Assembly (NCBI GenBank): GCA_047495785.1
Contig: JBLDXI010000013.1
Coordinates: 868,001-932,000 of the forward strand
Direction: 5' to 3'
Source of the DNA: Lepidodermella squamata
Lineage: Eukaryota > Gastrotricha
DNA: 64,000 nt
Shown: positions 1-12,449 of the stretch, piece after piece
Layout of the letters: every line of letters begins with the position of its first letter
Numbering within the stretch: the first letter of the stretch is position 1
Notes under the pieces: generated by a model
Told to the model about the DNA's origin: nothing
The model's input: the letters and a program-made list of their open reading frames with translations, nothing else
Databases searched by the model: none
Made by a program: the position numbers and the translations under genes

Positions 1-1281
1 GACGATCATGAGGGGCAGAATGATGAAGCCGATGGTAAGATCGCTCATCAACTGCTTCTCAGGCTTAACCAATATATCATTCACGATCGTATCGTTGCCA
101 ACAGTCGTTATGTTTCGCTTAATCAGCGCGAAAGGTGGTATGTCGAAATTCATCATGCCAGGTTTGATATAGCCGACCAAGCTCGCGCCAATGTTGCCGT
201 CATTTGCCTTATAAAGGCCATAAGCGATACCGGTTGACAAAATGAAAAGAAAAACGTTTTTGCCTGTGAAATGAATGCTTGAAAAATTGCCGATAGGATG
301 AAGATGGCCAACTTACAAGCACACATGAATCGCATGATATTGATGACCTTGGCAAACTTGGCCTTCTTCTCCTCGGTTTCGAGCTTTATGCATTTGTGGC
401 CGATAAGTTCTGCTATTCTTGGTAAATTCTGCATTAGCATCAGAAAGCCAATCGATGCGAAACCAAAGGCAATGTCACTTTTGCTATAAGGGATGAAAAT
501 TTGTCATTTGATGATCTTTAACCTGAAAAATCGCTTACTTCACTTTTGGCCCATAATCTACAACATTTTTTATGTGTTTGACAAAAACACCTGGAATGGA
601 GGCCGGGTTCTTTTTCAATCCGAAGATGCTCTAAAAAAACTTTATTACTATTTAGGCCGAATAAATTGAAGCAGACAAACCTTCAATTGACTGGCTGTAT
701 AGCAAATATTAAAAAAAAACCTTTAATTTTGGTAAAAAAAAATGTGTAAATCACTTGCCTGTGATTGTGATACCAGCGGCTGTCATGAAACCTGAAACAA
801 CAGGAATCGAGAAGAGATTGACGATGAACCCGAGTTTGAAAATAGCCATTAGCAACAAAGCAACGCCTGTGATCAGTGCCAAGATAGTCGCACATGTTGG
901 ATCGCCGTCATCGTCGTCGTAATTAGGGTTAGCCCCTGACGCTATTTGACCCGTAATCATGCAAATGACAGCATCGGGACCAATAGATGCGTCTTTGGAT
1001 GTTCCCATTAGAATGTAGATAAACTGGCCGATGATTGACGAGTGAAGACCGACTTCGGGGCGGAGGTTGGCAAGGGAGCCATACGCCAAACACTGCGGCA
1101 CCATGGTGATGCCGACAGTCAGACCGGCTACGATGTCATAATAGAAGTCCTCGCGGGTGTATTTCGGCAGCCAAACTAAAATCGGAAACAGGCGCCGTAA
1201 TTCGACGAGAACTTTTTCGCGTGTGAACGAATTTTTGATATCAGTCTTGGCCTGATCGAATCGCTCGTACAAGCGATGCAT
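1..1281 (-). CDS. SLC26-family anion transporter A (3' part outside window)
   Basis: Sulfate permease/prestin-type multi-pass membrane anion transporter. Five exons are visible: 1281-759, 694-681, 630-539, 483-317 and 263 to beyond position 1. The start at 1281 is directly preceded by an in-frame TGA. The protein shows family hallmarks: DIVAGLTVGITMVPQ, SIGPDAVICMITGQ and PVVSGFMTAAGI, then SQLK and IFGLKKNP. The transmembrane core continues off the left edge, so the STAS domain is not visible. Exon 1 ends with a GC splice donor (CAG|GCAAGT) and exon 2 is a 14-nt microexon; this is the only arrangement that restores the family motif in frame. It is the tandem paralogue of the gene at 2382-5178, on the same strand. 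Substrate (sulfate, chloride/bicarbonate, oxalate) cannot be told. Confidence 0.9.
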
Positions 1282-2381
1282 TCACCGAGCTGAAATACTG
1301 AGGAATAGCTTGCCAAGAATCAGTTAAAAATATCTAAAAAATGCCGGATCAAACAAAATAATCAATGAACCATATAGATAACGTCATAACATCTTCCTTA
1401 TTGTTCTCAGCATTTCAGCGTGACCAATACCTGAGCACTGATAAATAGATTACCTCTACTATAAATGCAACGGTTGATGAGTCATCATTGATGATGCTCA
1501 TCTCGCCAAAATCAGAAAATGTCGAACTCTTGATCATCCGCCAAAAACCATGGAAACTATCTGGAACTGATGTGATATACGTGTTCCGCGGTAATGACCA
1601 GTTTATCTGCAGTGTCAGGTGATTGGCGTGACCAGATAATTTCCCCAGGTGCATTCTACCCACCAACTATGTCAATTTAGTGGCGCGACTGTTGCGGGCC
1701 GCCTCTCGCGCATTCGAGGAGCTCGCAAAAATGCTAATTTTTTGTCGCTCGCCGTTTTCCCGGTATCCATTTATAAACCACCATCAGTACTGTAATGCTT
1801 CATATGAGTGTGAAACTATATATTATGGCCTGATAAACCAAGTCATGTAACCTTATTTAATTTTGCTGCACACCTTGATGTAAAACCACGGTAAAATTAT
1901 ACGTGCCTGCATTTTACTTGAGATATTTTTAGGTGACCTTCTTGATCGATTGAACACGATTGGAGCACACAGCTACGCTATAAACTTGGCAGCTGAATTC
2001 AGTCTGAGAAAACCAGTTCATTCAGCTGTGCGTGTGTGAGTAAAGTTTTGGCCCAATTTTAAAAGCTTCCAGAATATTCTCACGATTAAAAATTCCGTTT
2101 ATAAATTCATAAAAAAAGAAAGTTTAGAAATGAAAGCAAAACGAAATATTTTTTATAAACCCTCCATTTTATTTTAATTACACAGCTGATTCAAGAATGT
2201 AGGCTCAATTTTATTGATATAATAATGATGGCATTACGGACGAAAAATTACGAATAATTTCCAATAAAATTAAAAATCATACAACGCAACTAGTCAACTA
2301 ATGGAAATGAATCAGAGAAACCAAAATTTCCGAAAAAGTTAATGCTCAAAGTAATGACTATGAAAGTCAGCACAGTCCGAA
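1282..2381. other. Intergenic region between the two SLC26 genes
   Basis: This 1.1 kb should hold the 5' UTR and promoter of SLC26 A and the 3' UTR of SLC26 B. The short open frames here (for example around 1415-1666) show no domain or splice structure. A TTTTATTTTA stretch near 2166 could act as a minus-strand polyadenylation signal for B. Nothing else recognised. Confidence 0.5.
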
Positions 2382-5178
2382 TTAAACTTCTTGCTCCCGA
2401 CTAAATCTTCTCAGAAATTTCACGACAGCAACAGGAGTCGGAGGACGTGAGGGTGGCCGGCTATTATTACTGGTGGCACCCCGCGAAGACGACCCTCGTC
2501 TACTATTAGCTGCTGAGGAGCCAGGCAGATTAGCCTCAGCCACGGCATTTGCCACGAATTGAAAAGTCGCAACGGATGCATTGTCGTCATCATCGCTACT
2601 ACTGCCAGCACCCGGGCTGCTGTCTCGCTCAATCGCTGTTTTATCAGTCGTTTCACGAGGTTTCGCACGTCGGTTCTTCGATCGCGGCTTCTGCCTCGTC
2701 TCATCCGGCTCGTCAACATCGTCGCCGTAGTCATCGCCACCGTGACCAACGCCCATCGGAATATCCTCGTAAAATTGCGGCTGGCGGCTGAGTCGGCGGT
2801 GAATCACCCGATCAGCGTGCATCTCTTCCAAATTCAGCACATCGGCCTTGCGCCGCTCTTCGTCCGTTACTGGCTGGCGAGTCACCTGGTCTTGCAACTT
2901 CCCAGCAACAGTCTCTTGCTGATTCATCAACCATTGAATCTTATTATACTCTGTAATTGCCTCCTCAACAGAAGGTGCGCATCTGAAGTTTTCCAACCCG
3001 ATATCTTCCAACTTCCGGCGCATCGACTCGTTCAAATTCGAGAAAACAAGATTCCTTTTCTGCTTTATCGCCAAGCATAGCATGCGTCGGAAGCACTGGA
3101 TGCCAGTGTAATCGGTACCCGTTACCAGCTTGCAGTCGACAACAATATGTGTAGCATCGTTATTGCGAGCAAGAGCTCTTTCGAAACGGTCACTTAACTT
3201 GTCAGAAGATGGGTATTTCAACCCGACTGGTAGACGTATAATTAGTGAAACATTACCAGGCGCTTCCCCACCTAGAGGAACGCGTCTCACCCTTAAATGC
3301 ATTTTAATCGATGGCGTTAAATAGATGCAAAGTTGGAACAGGAAGGCTGTTAGCAGGCCGTAGGTCATGTCGTATAGGAAGCAAGTCAAGAAGGTGTAGA
3401 CAAAGACTATAACGTCCTTAGGGTACTCCTTCCACATGAGCTTCACCACTGAAAAATCGATGAAATTCAGCCCAGCGCCGATGATAACAGCGGCAATTGG
3501 TGGCCGAGGCGAGTAGACGAAAAACTCGCTGCCGACAGCGATGAAAATCAGCGCAGTTGAACCGGCGATGAAAGAAGCCAGTGGTGTTTTAGCTTTTAGC
3601 TGACTCATCAGAGCCATTCGTGGAGCGGCATTCGTCGTCGGGATACCGCCTATGAAGCTGTGTGCAAAGTTGGCAACACCTGGTGACAAAATCTTAAAGA
3701 TTTTAAAGATTTAGATCGAAATAATTTACCGACAGCACACATTTCTTGCATAGGATCTACTTTGTAGCCATTAGTTCGAGACAGTGACTTCAAGGTGTTA
3801 ATCATCTCAAGCGCAACAACCCATGGCAGAACAAGGAAACCTATCGTGAGCGCTTCGAAAATAGCCCCCGGGCCTCGAATTAAATTAGGCCCTTCGGCCG
3901 GCAGGCTTTCGTTGTAAACTTGGTAGAATTTCGGGGGTTGAATCTGAGGCAGGCCAAGGTTGAAATTTCGATCGACAATCGTATAGTGAAATGTCCCTTT
4001 CGGGTAAGATCGTTGCAAGTACATCGAAACGCCAGTAGTCACCATAAATACAACAGCATTGCGAGCTATTTAAATAGCGAATTTTTCCAAGGTATAAAAT
4101 TTAAAATTTAAAACCTACTAGCTGCGATCAGAATAATTCCCCGTTGAACTTTTGGGTGCTTCAAAAACTTTGCAATCGGTCCTTGATTCTTCAAACATTT
4201 AGAGGCTATCATATCGACAAAAGGCGGGAGGCGTTGGATTAGGATAATGTAAACCAATGATGGTATGCCGAAAGCCAGATCCAAGGGTCTGAAAATAATC
4301 GAAATAGGGATTTTTATATTTAAAGAAGAACTTGAAATACTTGATGTAATTCCAATTGTCGAACACGTTCTTAATTTGCTTAACGAGCACTCCGGGTGGA
4401 ACCATAGGATTCCGAGGTAGCCCGAAAAAATTGCGAAGCTGTGAGCATGGAACAGCAAAGCCGGCGGCAGCCATGAACCCTGAGACGACAGGTATTGAGA
4501 ATAAATTGTAGAGGTAGCTGAGTTGTAGCGCTCCCCAGACTGTCAGCACAATGCCGATAATAAATGATAGCAGCGTTGTGTAGGTCGAATCGGCAATGGC
4601 ATACAGCGGATTGTGCTGGGCGTTAAATTCGCCAGTGATCACGGCAATAATGGGAGACGGTCCGATAGACGCGTCTACCGAGCATGTTCACGTGTTTAAA
4701 AATTAAAATATTGTAAATTGAATATTACCCTTCGAAGTTCCCATTGCAACATAAATTAGCTGTCCCAGAAAAGTTGCAGCGAGACCATTCTAAAATTTGG
4801 CATTTCATATCAGGCAATTATTCCACGGTTAATTTTCTCGTTACGTGTGGTTTAACACCGGTCATCGAGCCCGCTGCGAGGCATTGAGGCAAAACTGTTA
4901 TTCCTATTTTGTTAAAATTTAAAGAGCATGTTTGACAAATCGAGTCGCTAATGTAAACTAACCAACGATAATACCAGCGATAAGATCGAACCGTAGATAT
5001 TGAAGTCTATTATAGGGGCGATGTGAATAAGACATTCAAATCTTTCAACAAGGTGTTACTTGTATTTCGTTATCCAAGTCGCAATAGGAAAAAGGCGTAG
5101 CAGTTGAGCACGAAGTTTCGAATCCTTTTGATTAGACGTAGGGCGTGGCTTTTGTTCACCAGCCGCAGGAGCCGACAT
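2382..5178 (-). CDS. SLC26-family anion transporter B with STAS domain
   Basis: Complete SLC26 transporter, 806 residues from eight exons: 5178-5060, 5006-4963, 4903-4845, 4789-4729, 4674-4341, 4288-4119, 4065-3730 and 3679-2382 (2421 nt). Seen motifs: GITVLPQCLAAGS, DASIGPSPIIAVITGE, PVVSGFMAAAGFAVP and GGIPTTNAAPRMALM in the membrane core. The last exon adds a STAS-like domain (around HIVVDCKLVTGTDYTGIQC) and a long Ser/Arg/Pro-rich, probably disordered C-tail. The family exchanges or conducts anions at the plasma membrane; substrate not inferable. Intron positions partly match gene A (same phase-2 intron after the NVFDNWNYIK block), but here the SQLRNFFGL segment is uninterrupted, so A's microexon introns are A-specific. 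Confidence 0.92.
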
Positions 5179-5531
5179 TTGAGTGGAAATATGCCAGAGT
5201 AAATTTATTAGGATTTTCTCGTAATTTAAAAGCTTTGCAATGCAGGGTAGCCCTGGCGGCTGCGAGCAGCAAAATGAACCAGTAGTGATTGTAATTCATG
5301 CGCGCAATCTCGCCGTAAAGCTGGCCATTGGTTTGTCGAGCATTGCAAAATGCAATCATCACACGCATGAAATAGTGTTTAGTTTATTTTAGACTTCGAG
5401 TCGAGACATTACCTGTAGATAACTCACCACATTATCTTTATTATTGCGTTTCAAGTATGCAAAAAATTAAGTTTTTTATTGCGTAGTCTTGGATATCAGT
5501 AAAATGGGATGTTAAACGATTTATGGACAAG
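5179..5531. other. Intergenic, SLC26 B promoter and P1 3' end
   Basis: About 350 bp between the SLC26 B start and the P1 stop. AT-rich; no RNA gene or repeat recognised. Confidence 0.4.
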
Positions 5532-8500
5532 TTATGAGGATCCTTTAGTAGTCGTTGATCGACGTCTGCTGGTTCCAGCATTCGTCAATGGTTTTGTGGT
5601 AGAGGTGGCGGCAGCTATTTTCCGAGTAGCGCCTTGCACAGGCTTCGTCGTTGCGGCAGCATTTGCCTTTCTCGTGGTGCCTGGCTTTTTCGTCGAAACT
5701 TTGCTGTAGCGATTGTAGCGCCTAGACTTGGTCGGATCGGCTATTGTTTCCATTATCCAGCTCAAGAATTTACAGGGCCTGAACAAACAATTTTAAAAGC
5801 TGACGATTTTTACATGGAATATTGCATTACTTCGTGTAGACTCCTATGAAAAACAAAAATTAATGAAAATTAGTTGAATTGATTGAAACTCGCTTTACCG
5901 TAGAGATTTTTCTGCGCACAACCATAGCCATACGAGGTCTGAAATGACAATAAACTAGTATAAGCTAGTTATCTTTTGAGTTGAGTCATCCTTACAGCTC
6001 CATGGAGGTAATACGGAGCGTTTTCATTGGTGACATCCTCGTGTTTGCGGCAAGCTAAGGGTCCTCCGGAGTCACCCTGGCAAGCATCGGTACCTAGTAA
6101 TAAAATACACTATAAAGTTGTGACAATCAATGGCGCAGAAACAGAAATTACCGCCCTCGGCATAACCAGCACATGCCTGAATATTCAGTAAAAATTGTAT
6201 GATTATAAATTGATTCGACTGAATGTCATACCATTGAATCTACGATGATATCGGGCTTCCCTTCTTCCGTATAGCCAGCCTGGCATGTTTCCTTTGAAAC
6301 ATACGGCACGATAGCCTTTTGGAGAATTTCCGCGGCTTGACCGTTCTGAACCGTTGTACCCCAGCCTTGAAGATTGTCATTAGGAATCGACGATAAAAAA
6401 AAGATTAAATTTATCACCTGAAATCAGGCAAGGATCTCCGGCGTTAGCTTCACTGGAGCATTCAGAATCCAGCATACAGATGGGTCGAATTTTCTCGCTG
6501 AAGGTGACCGGAACTAGAAATATACATTTTCAGCTGCAATAAATAACCTTAAAAGACAAAGTTACGTTTCAATTTGACGAGAGCAATATCGTTGTTATGG
6601 TTAGCCTCGTTATATTGAGGATGTGCCAGCCACATTTCAGCGTCAATGTAGAGCTCATCCTCTATTTGTTTACTTTGGTATTGCGAACCCACGGCAACTT
6701 TAATACTTTGAAAGAAAAAAATCTTTGAATTTTAGTATTAATTGATAAGTACATACCCATTAGCCGTCGCCTCAGGATCCATGCAATGCGCAGCAGTTAC
6801 AACCCATTCTTTGTTTATAAGGGATCTTTCAAGTGTTCGAAGCCAATTATCATCCTCAGTCGCATTAAAAAAAACTTACCCGCCACATAAAGATGGTCCT
6901 ATATCGAGTCGAACTGTAAGAAAATCATGAAGTGCCGAGTTTTATATGCTGGCAATCAATTTGATCTCACCTTGCCATGGCAATTCATTAGGATCAGCGT
7001 CCTTGCCGTTCACGATGGACTGCATGTTCCGATTGCGGGAAGATGTAGAATTCCGCTTAGATGTAATCAAGTTTCGAAGTAGTGTTCGAAGACCCTGTTG
7101 TTGCTTGACGTTCGCCAACCCACATTCTGTTGAAAAATCATGGCATAAGTATAAAATTATTCCAACTAAAGCAATAATGCATACGCGGGTCATTTTCCCA
7201 AGCAGTCGGTATAGGTGAGGGATCAGTTGCTGGGGTATCAGCGGTTGTTTCAGTGGTTTCCGATGGCGGTGTGTCAGTTGGTGTCTCAGAGGTTGTTGTT
7301 GTAGTAGTAACAGGTGTTGTGCGTTTGTTGAGCCCGGTGATCGAATCGATCCAAGTTCGAACCGCACACGGTCTCGTGTAAATCGAGTAGAACCCGTTGG
7401 CCCCACATTTGTCTACGACAGATTTCACTCCTGATAGATAGTACCTATCATCCGTAACGCTTGGTGGTATACAGGCCAGCGGACCACCGTCATCTCCTTT
7501 ACAGGTATCGATAGCCGTAGTAGTATCGCCAGCACAAACCATGTTATCGGTCAAAGGCCGCCGAATGCCATACTTTCGGAGTCCGCTTTTGCATGTTTCT
7601 TCAGAAACAATTTGAACTTCGGCTCTTTGAAGCTTTGTTTGGATTTTAGAAGATTCGATTGACGCAGTACCCCAACCGCTGATAATTGCTATTTAATGAT
7701 GGATCATTAGATCTTATCCTACAGCTTTTCGAAAACAAACCGGTTTTTCCCTCGTCGCAGTCGCTTGAGCAGGATTTTGGTAAACAAATAGGCTGCACGT
7801 CATCGCAAAATACCAAGGGCTCTGAAGAAATCGATGTGAAAAATCAATGGATAGAAGTGACGGATTACGAACTTCGCAGCTCTATCAAAGCTATGTCGTA
7901 ATCGTAGGTCGTATCATTGTATCTTGGATGTTTGGAGAATCCAGCCGTTTCTGCACGTTGAGCTTTGTTGGTATCCGCTGACATTTCACTTCCGGCGTAG
8001 TAAACATTAATTGAAGCACCTTTAAAACATGGATAATAATTGAACCAAAGCAAAATCTGTAACTTACCAGTTTCCAGGCAGTGAGCAGCTAGCGCGAAAA
8101 AATTGTATAGAGAACCTTGAATAACACGTTTTCAAAGATTCATACCCGTTATGACCCACTTTGCATCAATAATTGATCCACCACATAGTTTTATTCTTCC
8201 TGTTTGACCGCTCTTAACTTCGACTCTGGCCATCCATCTATAAGAACAAATCTACGATGCCAACATAGAGATAACTAGTCGAATAAATTACGGAACGTCC
8301 GTCGCTTCGGCTGAAGTGCCTCCAAGCAAGCTGTTGGTATTCTGAACACCGGCCACTGCGCTAGCGGTCAATCCACACGATCCAGCGGGAATAGTTTGTT
8401 GTTCACATTTTGACCTCGGAGGAGGAGGCGGCGGAGGTGGATCAATTATCACTGTGGGTTCTGTCGCTTTTTTAACCTCGGGTGGAGAGGTTGGAGGAGT

Positions 8501-8618
8501 CGAAATGCACCCCAAGCTTCTCTCTATAATCGTTCATTAAATACAATCAGTTATCGATTTGAGATCTAGCTAAATTACCGATCAACAAAGCTGTTGCGTA
8601 AAGTATGACGAGATTCAT
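5532..8618 (-). CDS. P1: didomain S1 protease (pseudoprotease + trypsin-like protease)
   Basis: Secreted protein with two chymotrypsin-fold domains in one spliced gene. Exon 1 (8618-8579) gives a signal peptide (MNLVILYATALL); exon 2 (8523-8292) gives a Pro-rich spacer and an IPAGSCG segment. Domain 1 has the catalytic His (AAHC, in a 21-nt exon 8088-8068) and Asp (YDYDIAL), but the serine motif reads CKGDDGGPL: Ser195 is Asp (codon 7491-7489), and its activation site is SLLGG without a basic residue. A Thr-rich linker leads through exon 7688-7185 into domain 2 (CGLANV onward, exon 7126-6971). Domain 2 keeps TAAHC, NNDIALV and [10 protein letters not shown] (Ser codon 6070-6068) with Asp189, so trypsin-like cleavage is expected. 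A 13-nt microexon (5843-5831) encodes the VYTKPC segment. The C-tail is Lys/Thr-rich and basic. Domain 2 begins SIVNGKD with no Arg/Lys before Ile, so how it is activated is unclear. Confidence 0.88.
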
Positions 8619-8948
8619 GACAGAAATGCGAAGTGAAGCTCATACAGGATGTTAACAGGCTACAACAGCTTTATAACGCCTCATTTTGTAAAAGCGGACG
8701 CTCGCGAAAATCGTGTATGCAGCAAAGGACTAATACGTGCCGGCTTACAGCATGTAAGCTCAAAGAAAACTGTACACACACGTTCTTTTTTCAACTGCTC
8801 GCCCCAACTCACAGAGGATCTATCCGGAAAGTAGAAAATAGCTCGTTGATGTTCTGCCAGTGTTTTATTCAACTCCAAGAATGAAAACACCACATGAAAA
8901 ATGTTTAGCTATCACTTGAATATAAAGCATCAATCAATAAAGCTTCCG
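8619..8948. promoter_or_regulatory. P1 promoter region with TATA-like box
   Basis: The minus-strand sequence GTTATAAAGC lies around 8671-8680, about 55 nt upstream of the P1 start codon, suggesting a TATA promoter. The rest of this 330-bp gap holds the P2 3' UTR; nothing else recognised. Confidence 0.4.
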
Positions 8949-11900
8949 CTACGGCGCGTTTGTTGCTGTTCGGCGCCTAGAAGTCGCTTGTTTGTTGATA
9001 GTCGTTGTAGGTTTGTTTGTTCTCGGTGATGTTGATGGCCGCTTCGGGGTTGAATTGGCAGGCCTCACACTGCTTGCTGCACGCCCAGAAGGCTTTCCAG
9101 TTACAATGAACCTGTGGCCGTTTCGAAGTGAGTTGCCTCCACTCGATTGAATGGTTTGCGTTATCCAGTCCATGAATAGACACGGTCTGACAGTACGCGT
9201 TCAATAAAATGCGCAAAACGCGAAACCAAATTTTACCTGGTGTAGATGCCTTGAAAAACATATATCAATAACCGTCTTGTTAAATTTGAAAAAATCTGAA
9301 GCACCTACCGTATAAGTTACTCGTAGCGCCGCAGGTGTGGCCTGTCGTTGTCTGTATTAGAAACAATAAAAGCCTGATTCCGTGATACGTGAATGTAGCA
9401 GCTTACGATTCCACTCAAATAAAATTTTCCAGCTTCCGAATCCTTGTTACACAGCAATGGTCCGCCAATGTCACCTTGGCATGCATGGATTCCTGTACCA
9501 AAATAAGGAATATTCTTGCTAAAGGAAAACCGAGATGGTGAACTATTTTACCTCCGCTGTCATAGCCCGCACAAATTTGGGTTTCTTGTATGTCGAAATC
9601 GAATACTGTTCTTGTCTGCAATCCGTCTTGGCAGGATTCTTTCGAAACCAAAGGCACCGGGGCTTTCTGCAGCTTGTTTGACGGGGCTCCTCCATCTTCG
9701 CTAGATCCCCATCCGGCTATGTAGCACAGATCTCCTGGCGTAGCTTGACCGCTACATTCCTTATCATATAGGCAAATTGGCTTGATTTTATCGCCAAACG
9801 TCACAGCCTCTGTATGGAAATGAAATTTATCCAAGTTTCAGACTCTCCCATTGTCCTAACTTGGACGAACACTAACGTTTCAGTTTGATGAGTCCTATGT
9901 CGTTGAAGAGATTTACGCGGTCGTAGTCAGGATGAGCGAACCATGTAGTCACTTGCTGCGAGATTTCACCGTCAGCTGTCGAATCTCTCGCAACAGATCC
10001 CATATAAACAGTGACTCTGATCAAAAAGTTGGAAAGATTTAAGATGGCAGCAGAGAATTTCAAGCGAAATTTACCCTGCTGATGTGCGGTCAGCGTCCAG
10101 ACAGTAAGCAGCTGGCAAAGAATTCGGATTGTATTTGTATGGCGCAAGTTTTTAAAACTTACAAGTGATTATCCAATTCTCGGAAATCAAAGATCTGCGA
10201 CATGATAGTTAACTATAAAATCACTCTTCATCTTTAAAAGAACTCACCCTCCGCAAACATTGTCACCCGACTCGATGCGCACTGATTAGTGAATGGAACA
10301 GTTAAAAGCGACAGAGGATTAATCCAAGTTTAGTTACCCAGCCATGGATATTCATTATTAATCGCCTCCTCGCCATTGCCGATACGATTATTTCCTCTCC
10401 TCTGCCCAGCTCTTTTCACCGTTGTTGATGTTGGTCTTTTTGTTGTAGACGCAACACGTTGGTTCTTCGCTACGGAGTTTGCAGAGTTAGGAACTCCACA
10501 TGCTGAAACAGCGAAATAATGGAATTTAGTTCTCTCATTATCGGAAAGGTGGAATGGACGATTTATGTCATACTAATTTCGATTACTAACTAGCAATATT
10601 CTGCCACTGAAGAGGCGTCGTTGGAGAGTTGGTGGAGTCTCCGCCTCCAGGCGTCGTCGCTGTTTGCTCTGTTACTGCATCGGTTGGCGGTGCCGAATCG
10701 GGTGTTGTGCCTTGAGAGTCGTTTGGATCGTACGTGATAACATCAGAAGGCGTCGTTTTTGTCTGACTTGTCCCACCGGTAGGTAATCGAGGTGTCGACG
10801 CGCCGGCTTTCAGCTCCGGAGCAACGGATTCAATCCATGCCATGACTTCGCAGGGTCGGGTGTAGGTCGAATAGAAACCAGGCGAACCACAGCGATCGAC
10901 AACCGATTTCACTCCACTTAGGTAATAATTGTCGGTTGAGACGCTAGGAGGGATGCACGCCAGCGGGCCCCCGTCATCACCCTTACAAGTGTCAGCTCCA
11001 TTTGCTACATCACCGGCACATACCATTCTGTCGGTGATGTTCCTCTTGATGTTATACTTCTTGTAACCGCCTGCACAAGTGTCTTCGGAAACGATTTGGA
11101 CATTTGCCATTTGCAAGGTTGCTTGAGTCTTCGTTGAATCGGCTGATTTAGTTCCCCAGCCACTGATGATTGCTAGAAGAATAAATGAGATCGGGTTGGC
11201 ACTTTAAAATTAGCCTTCGACGCCTCACCTGTCGATCCGGCGTCACAGTCCGACGAGCATGATCTTGCCAAGCATATCGGTTGAACGTTATCCGTAAAAA
11301 CCAATGGCTCTACGTAAGTAAGAGATAACCAAATGTTTGCTATATGCAATCTTCAATTCCTACTTCGGAGTTCTATCAATGCGACGTTATAGTCTCTTGT
11401 TATGGCGTTGTAGCGGGGATTTCTCTGAATAGAGCTAACGTCGGCTTTGTAAGCTGCATTGCTCTCCGCAGAGATTGTTGACCCACCGTAGAAAACAGTT
11501 ACACTGGCATCTTTAAGATCGTTTTTTGAAATTCTGAATCCATAGTATTATTTCACTTGGCTTTCTTACCACTAGTGACGCAGTGTGCAGCTTTATAAGG
11601 CAAAAAAATGAACATGGGAATTTATTGAAAAATTTGCCAAGTCATTTACCGGTAATAATCCATCTTGAACTGATGATCGAGCCACCACACAGGGTTACTT
11701 TCCCTGATGTTGAACTTTTCACCTCCAACCTAACTTGCCACCTGTAAACAAAATCCTCATTAGATCAAGGATCGATGCGATGTAAGGAGATTAACGGAAC
11801 GTCAGCTATATCAGCAGCGGAACCTGCCAAGATGGCCTGAGCTGGAGCTGCGCCAGAAGCTGCAGCCGCTGTTAGGCCACACGAGCCCGCAGGTATTACA

Positions 11901-12139
11901 GTTGATTCAGCGACGGCTGGGGCAACTTTCCCAGGAGCTGACGGCTCCACGGTAACAGCGGGAGCTGGTGCTTCTCGCGGAGCTTGAGTAGGAGGAGTTT
12001 TAGCCGGTTGGCAGGATTCCAATCCTATGTAGAATAATCATTGTCTTAATCAAAGCCTGTTAGAGTTCGATTTCAATTCACCAGTTGGAAGTGACAGAAA
12101 CACCAAGACGATGCAAGGAAACAAGCTACTGGTAGACAT
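8949..12139 (-). CDS. P2: didomain S1 protease homologue, both domains catalytically dead
   Basis: Same architecture as P1: signal peptide exon (start 12139, MSTSSLFPCIVLV), Ala/Pro-rich spacer, IPAGSCG, domain 1, Thr-rich linker, domain 2, basic Thr/Pro tail. Domain 1 keeps His57 (AAHC in a 21-nt exon 11590-11570), but Asp102 is Asn (RDYNVAL, codon 11388-11386) and Ser195 is Asp (CKGDDGGP, codon 10975-10973). Domain 2 keeps NDIGLIKL, but His57 is Tyr (AAYC, codon 10106-10104), Ser195 is Ile (CQGDIGGP, codon 9469-9467) and position 189 is His. The frame is open throughout and splice sites are intact, so this looks like a maintained non-enzymatic protein and not a decayed gene. A 13-nt microexon (9249-9237) encodes the IYTRPC segment, as in P1. 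Confidence 0.87.
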
Positions 12140-12449
12140 CCCTTTGTCAATCCAGTTGCTGTTTTTCAGTTAATACATATGCTCGCCTTGTTAGCGAAGT
12201 ACTTAAAGTATTAAATTCTTGACAGAATCACGCTTTCCCCCGCCGTAATATGAACGTGTAGTAGTTTTCGTGACGTGCGGCATGAGTATGGACCGTTACA
12301 ACAACATCTAACATCCGTTCTAGCAAGGTTGGCTATGGTACAGGGTTCCGCTCTTTTATTTTCAAAGTCAAGCCCTCTATAATTTGTAATGTAATTAAAA
12401 GCATGACGATAAAACACGTCATTCCAATTAGCGTTAGTTTTCGATTTTT
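12140..12449. other. Intergenic between P2 and P3
   Basis: About 310 bp holding the P2 promoter and P3 3' UTR. No clear TATA box or repeat. An open frame on the minus strand here is the out-of-frame continuation of the last P3 exon. Confidence 0.4.

Noticed and set aside
7126-7185. P1-P5 as ten separate single-domain genes
   Set aside because: The linker exon of each first domain ends in a donor that joins in frame to a CG-containing exon of the second domain, and the second domains have no signal-peptide exon of their own.
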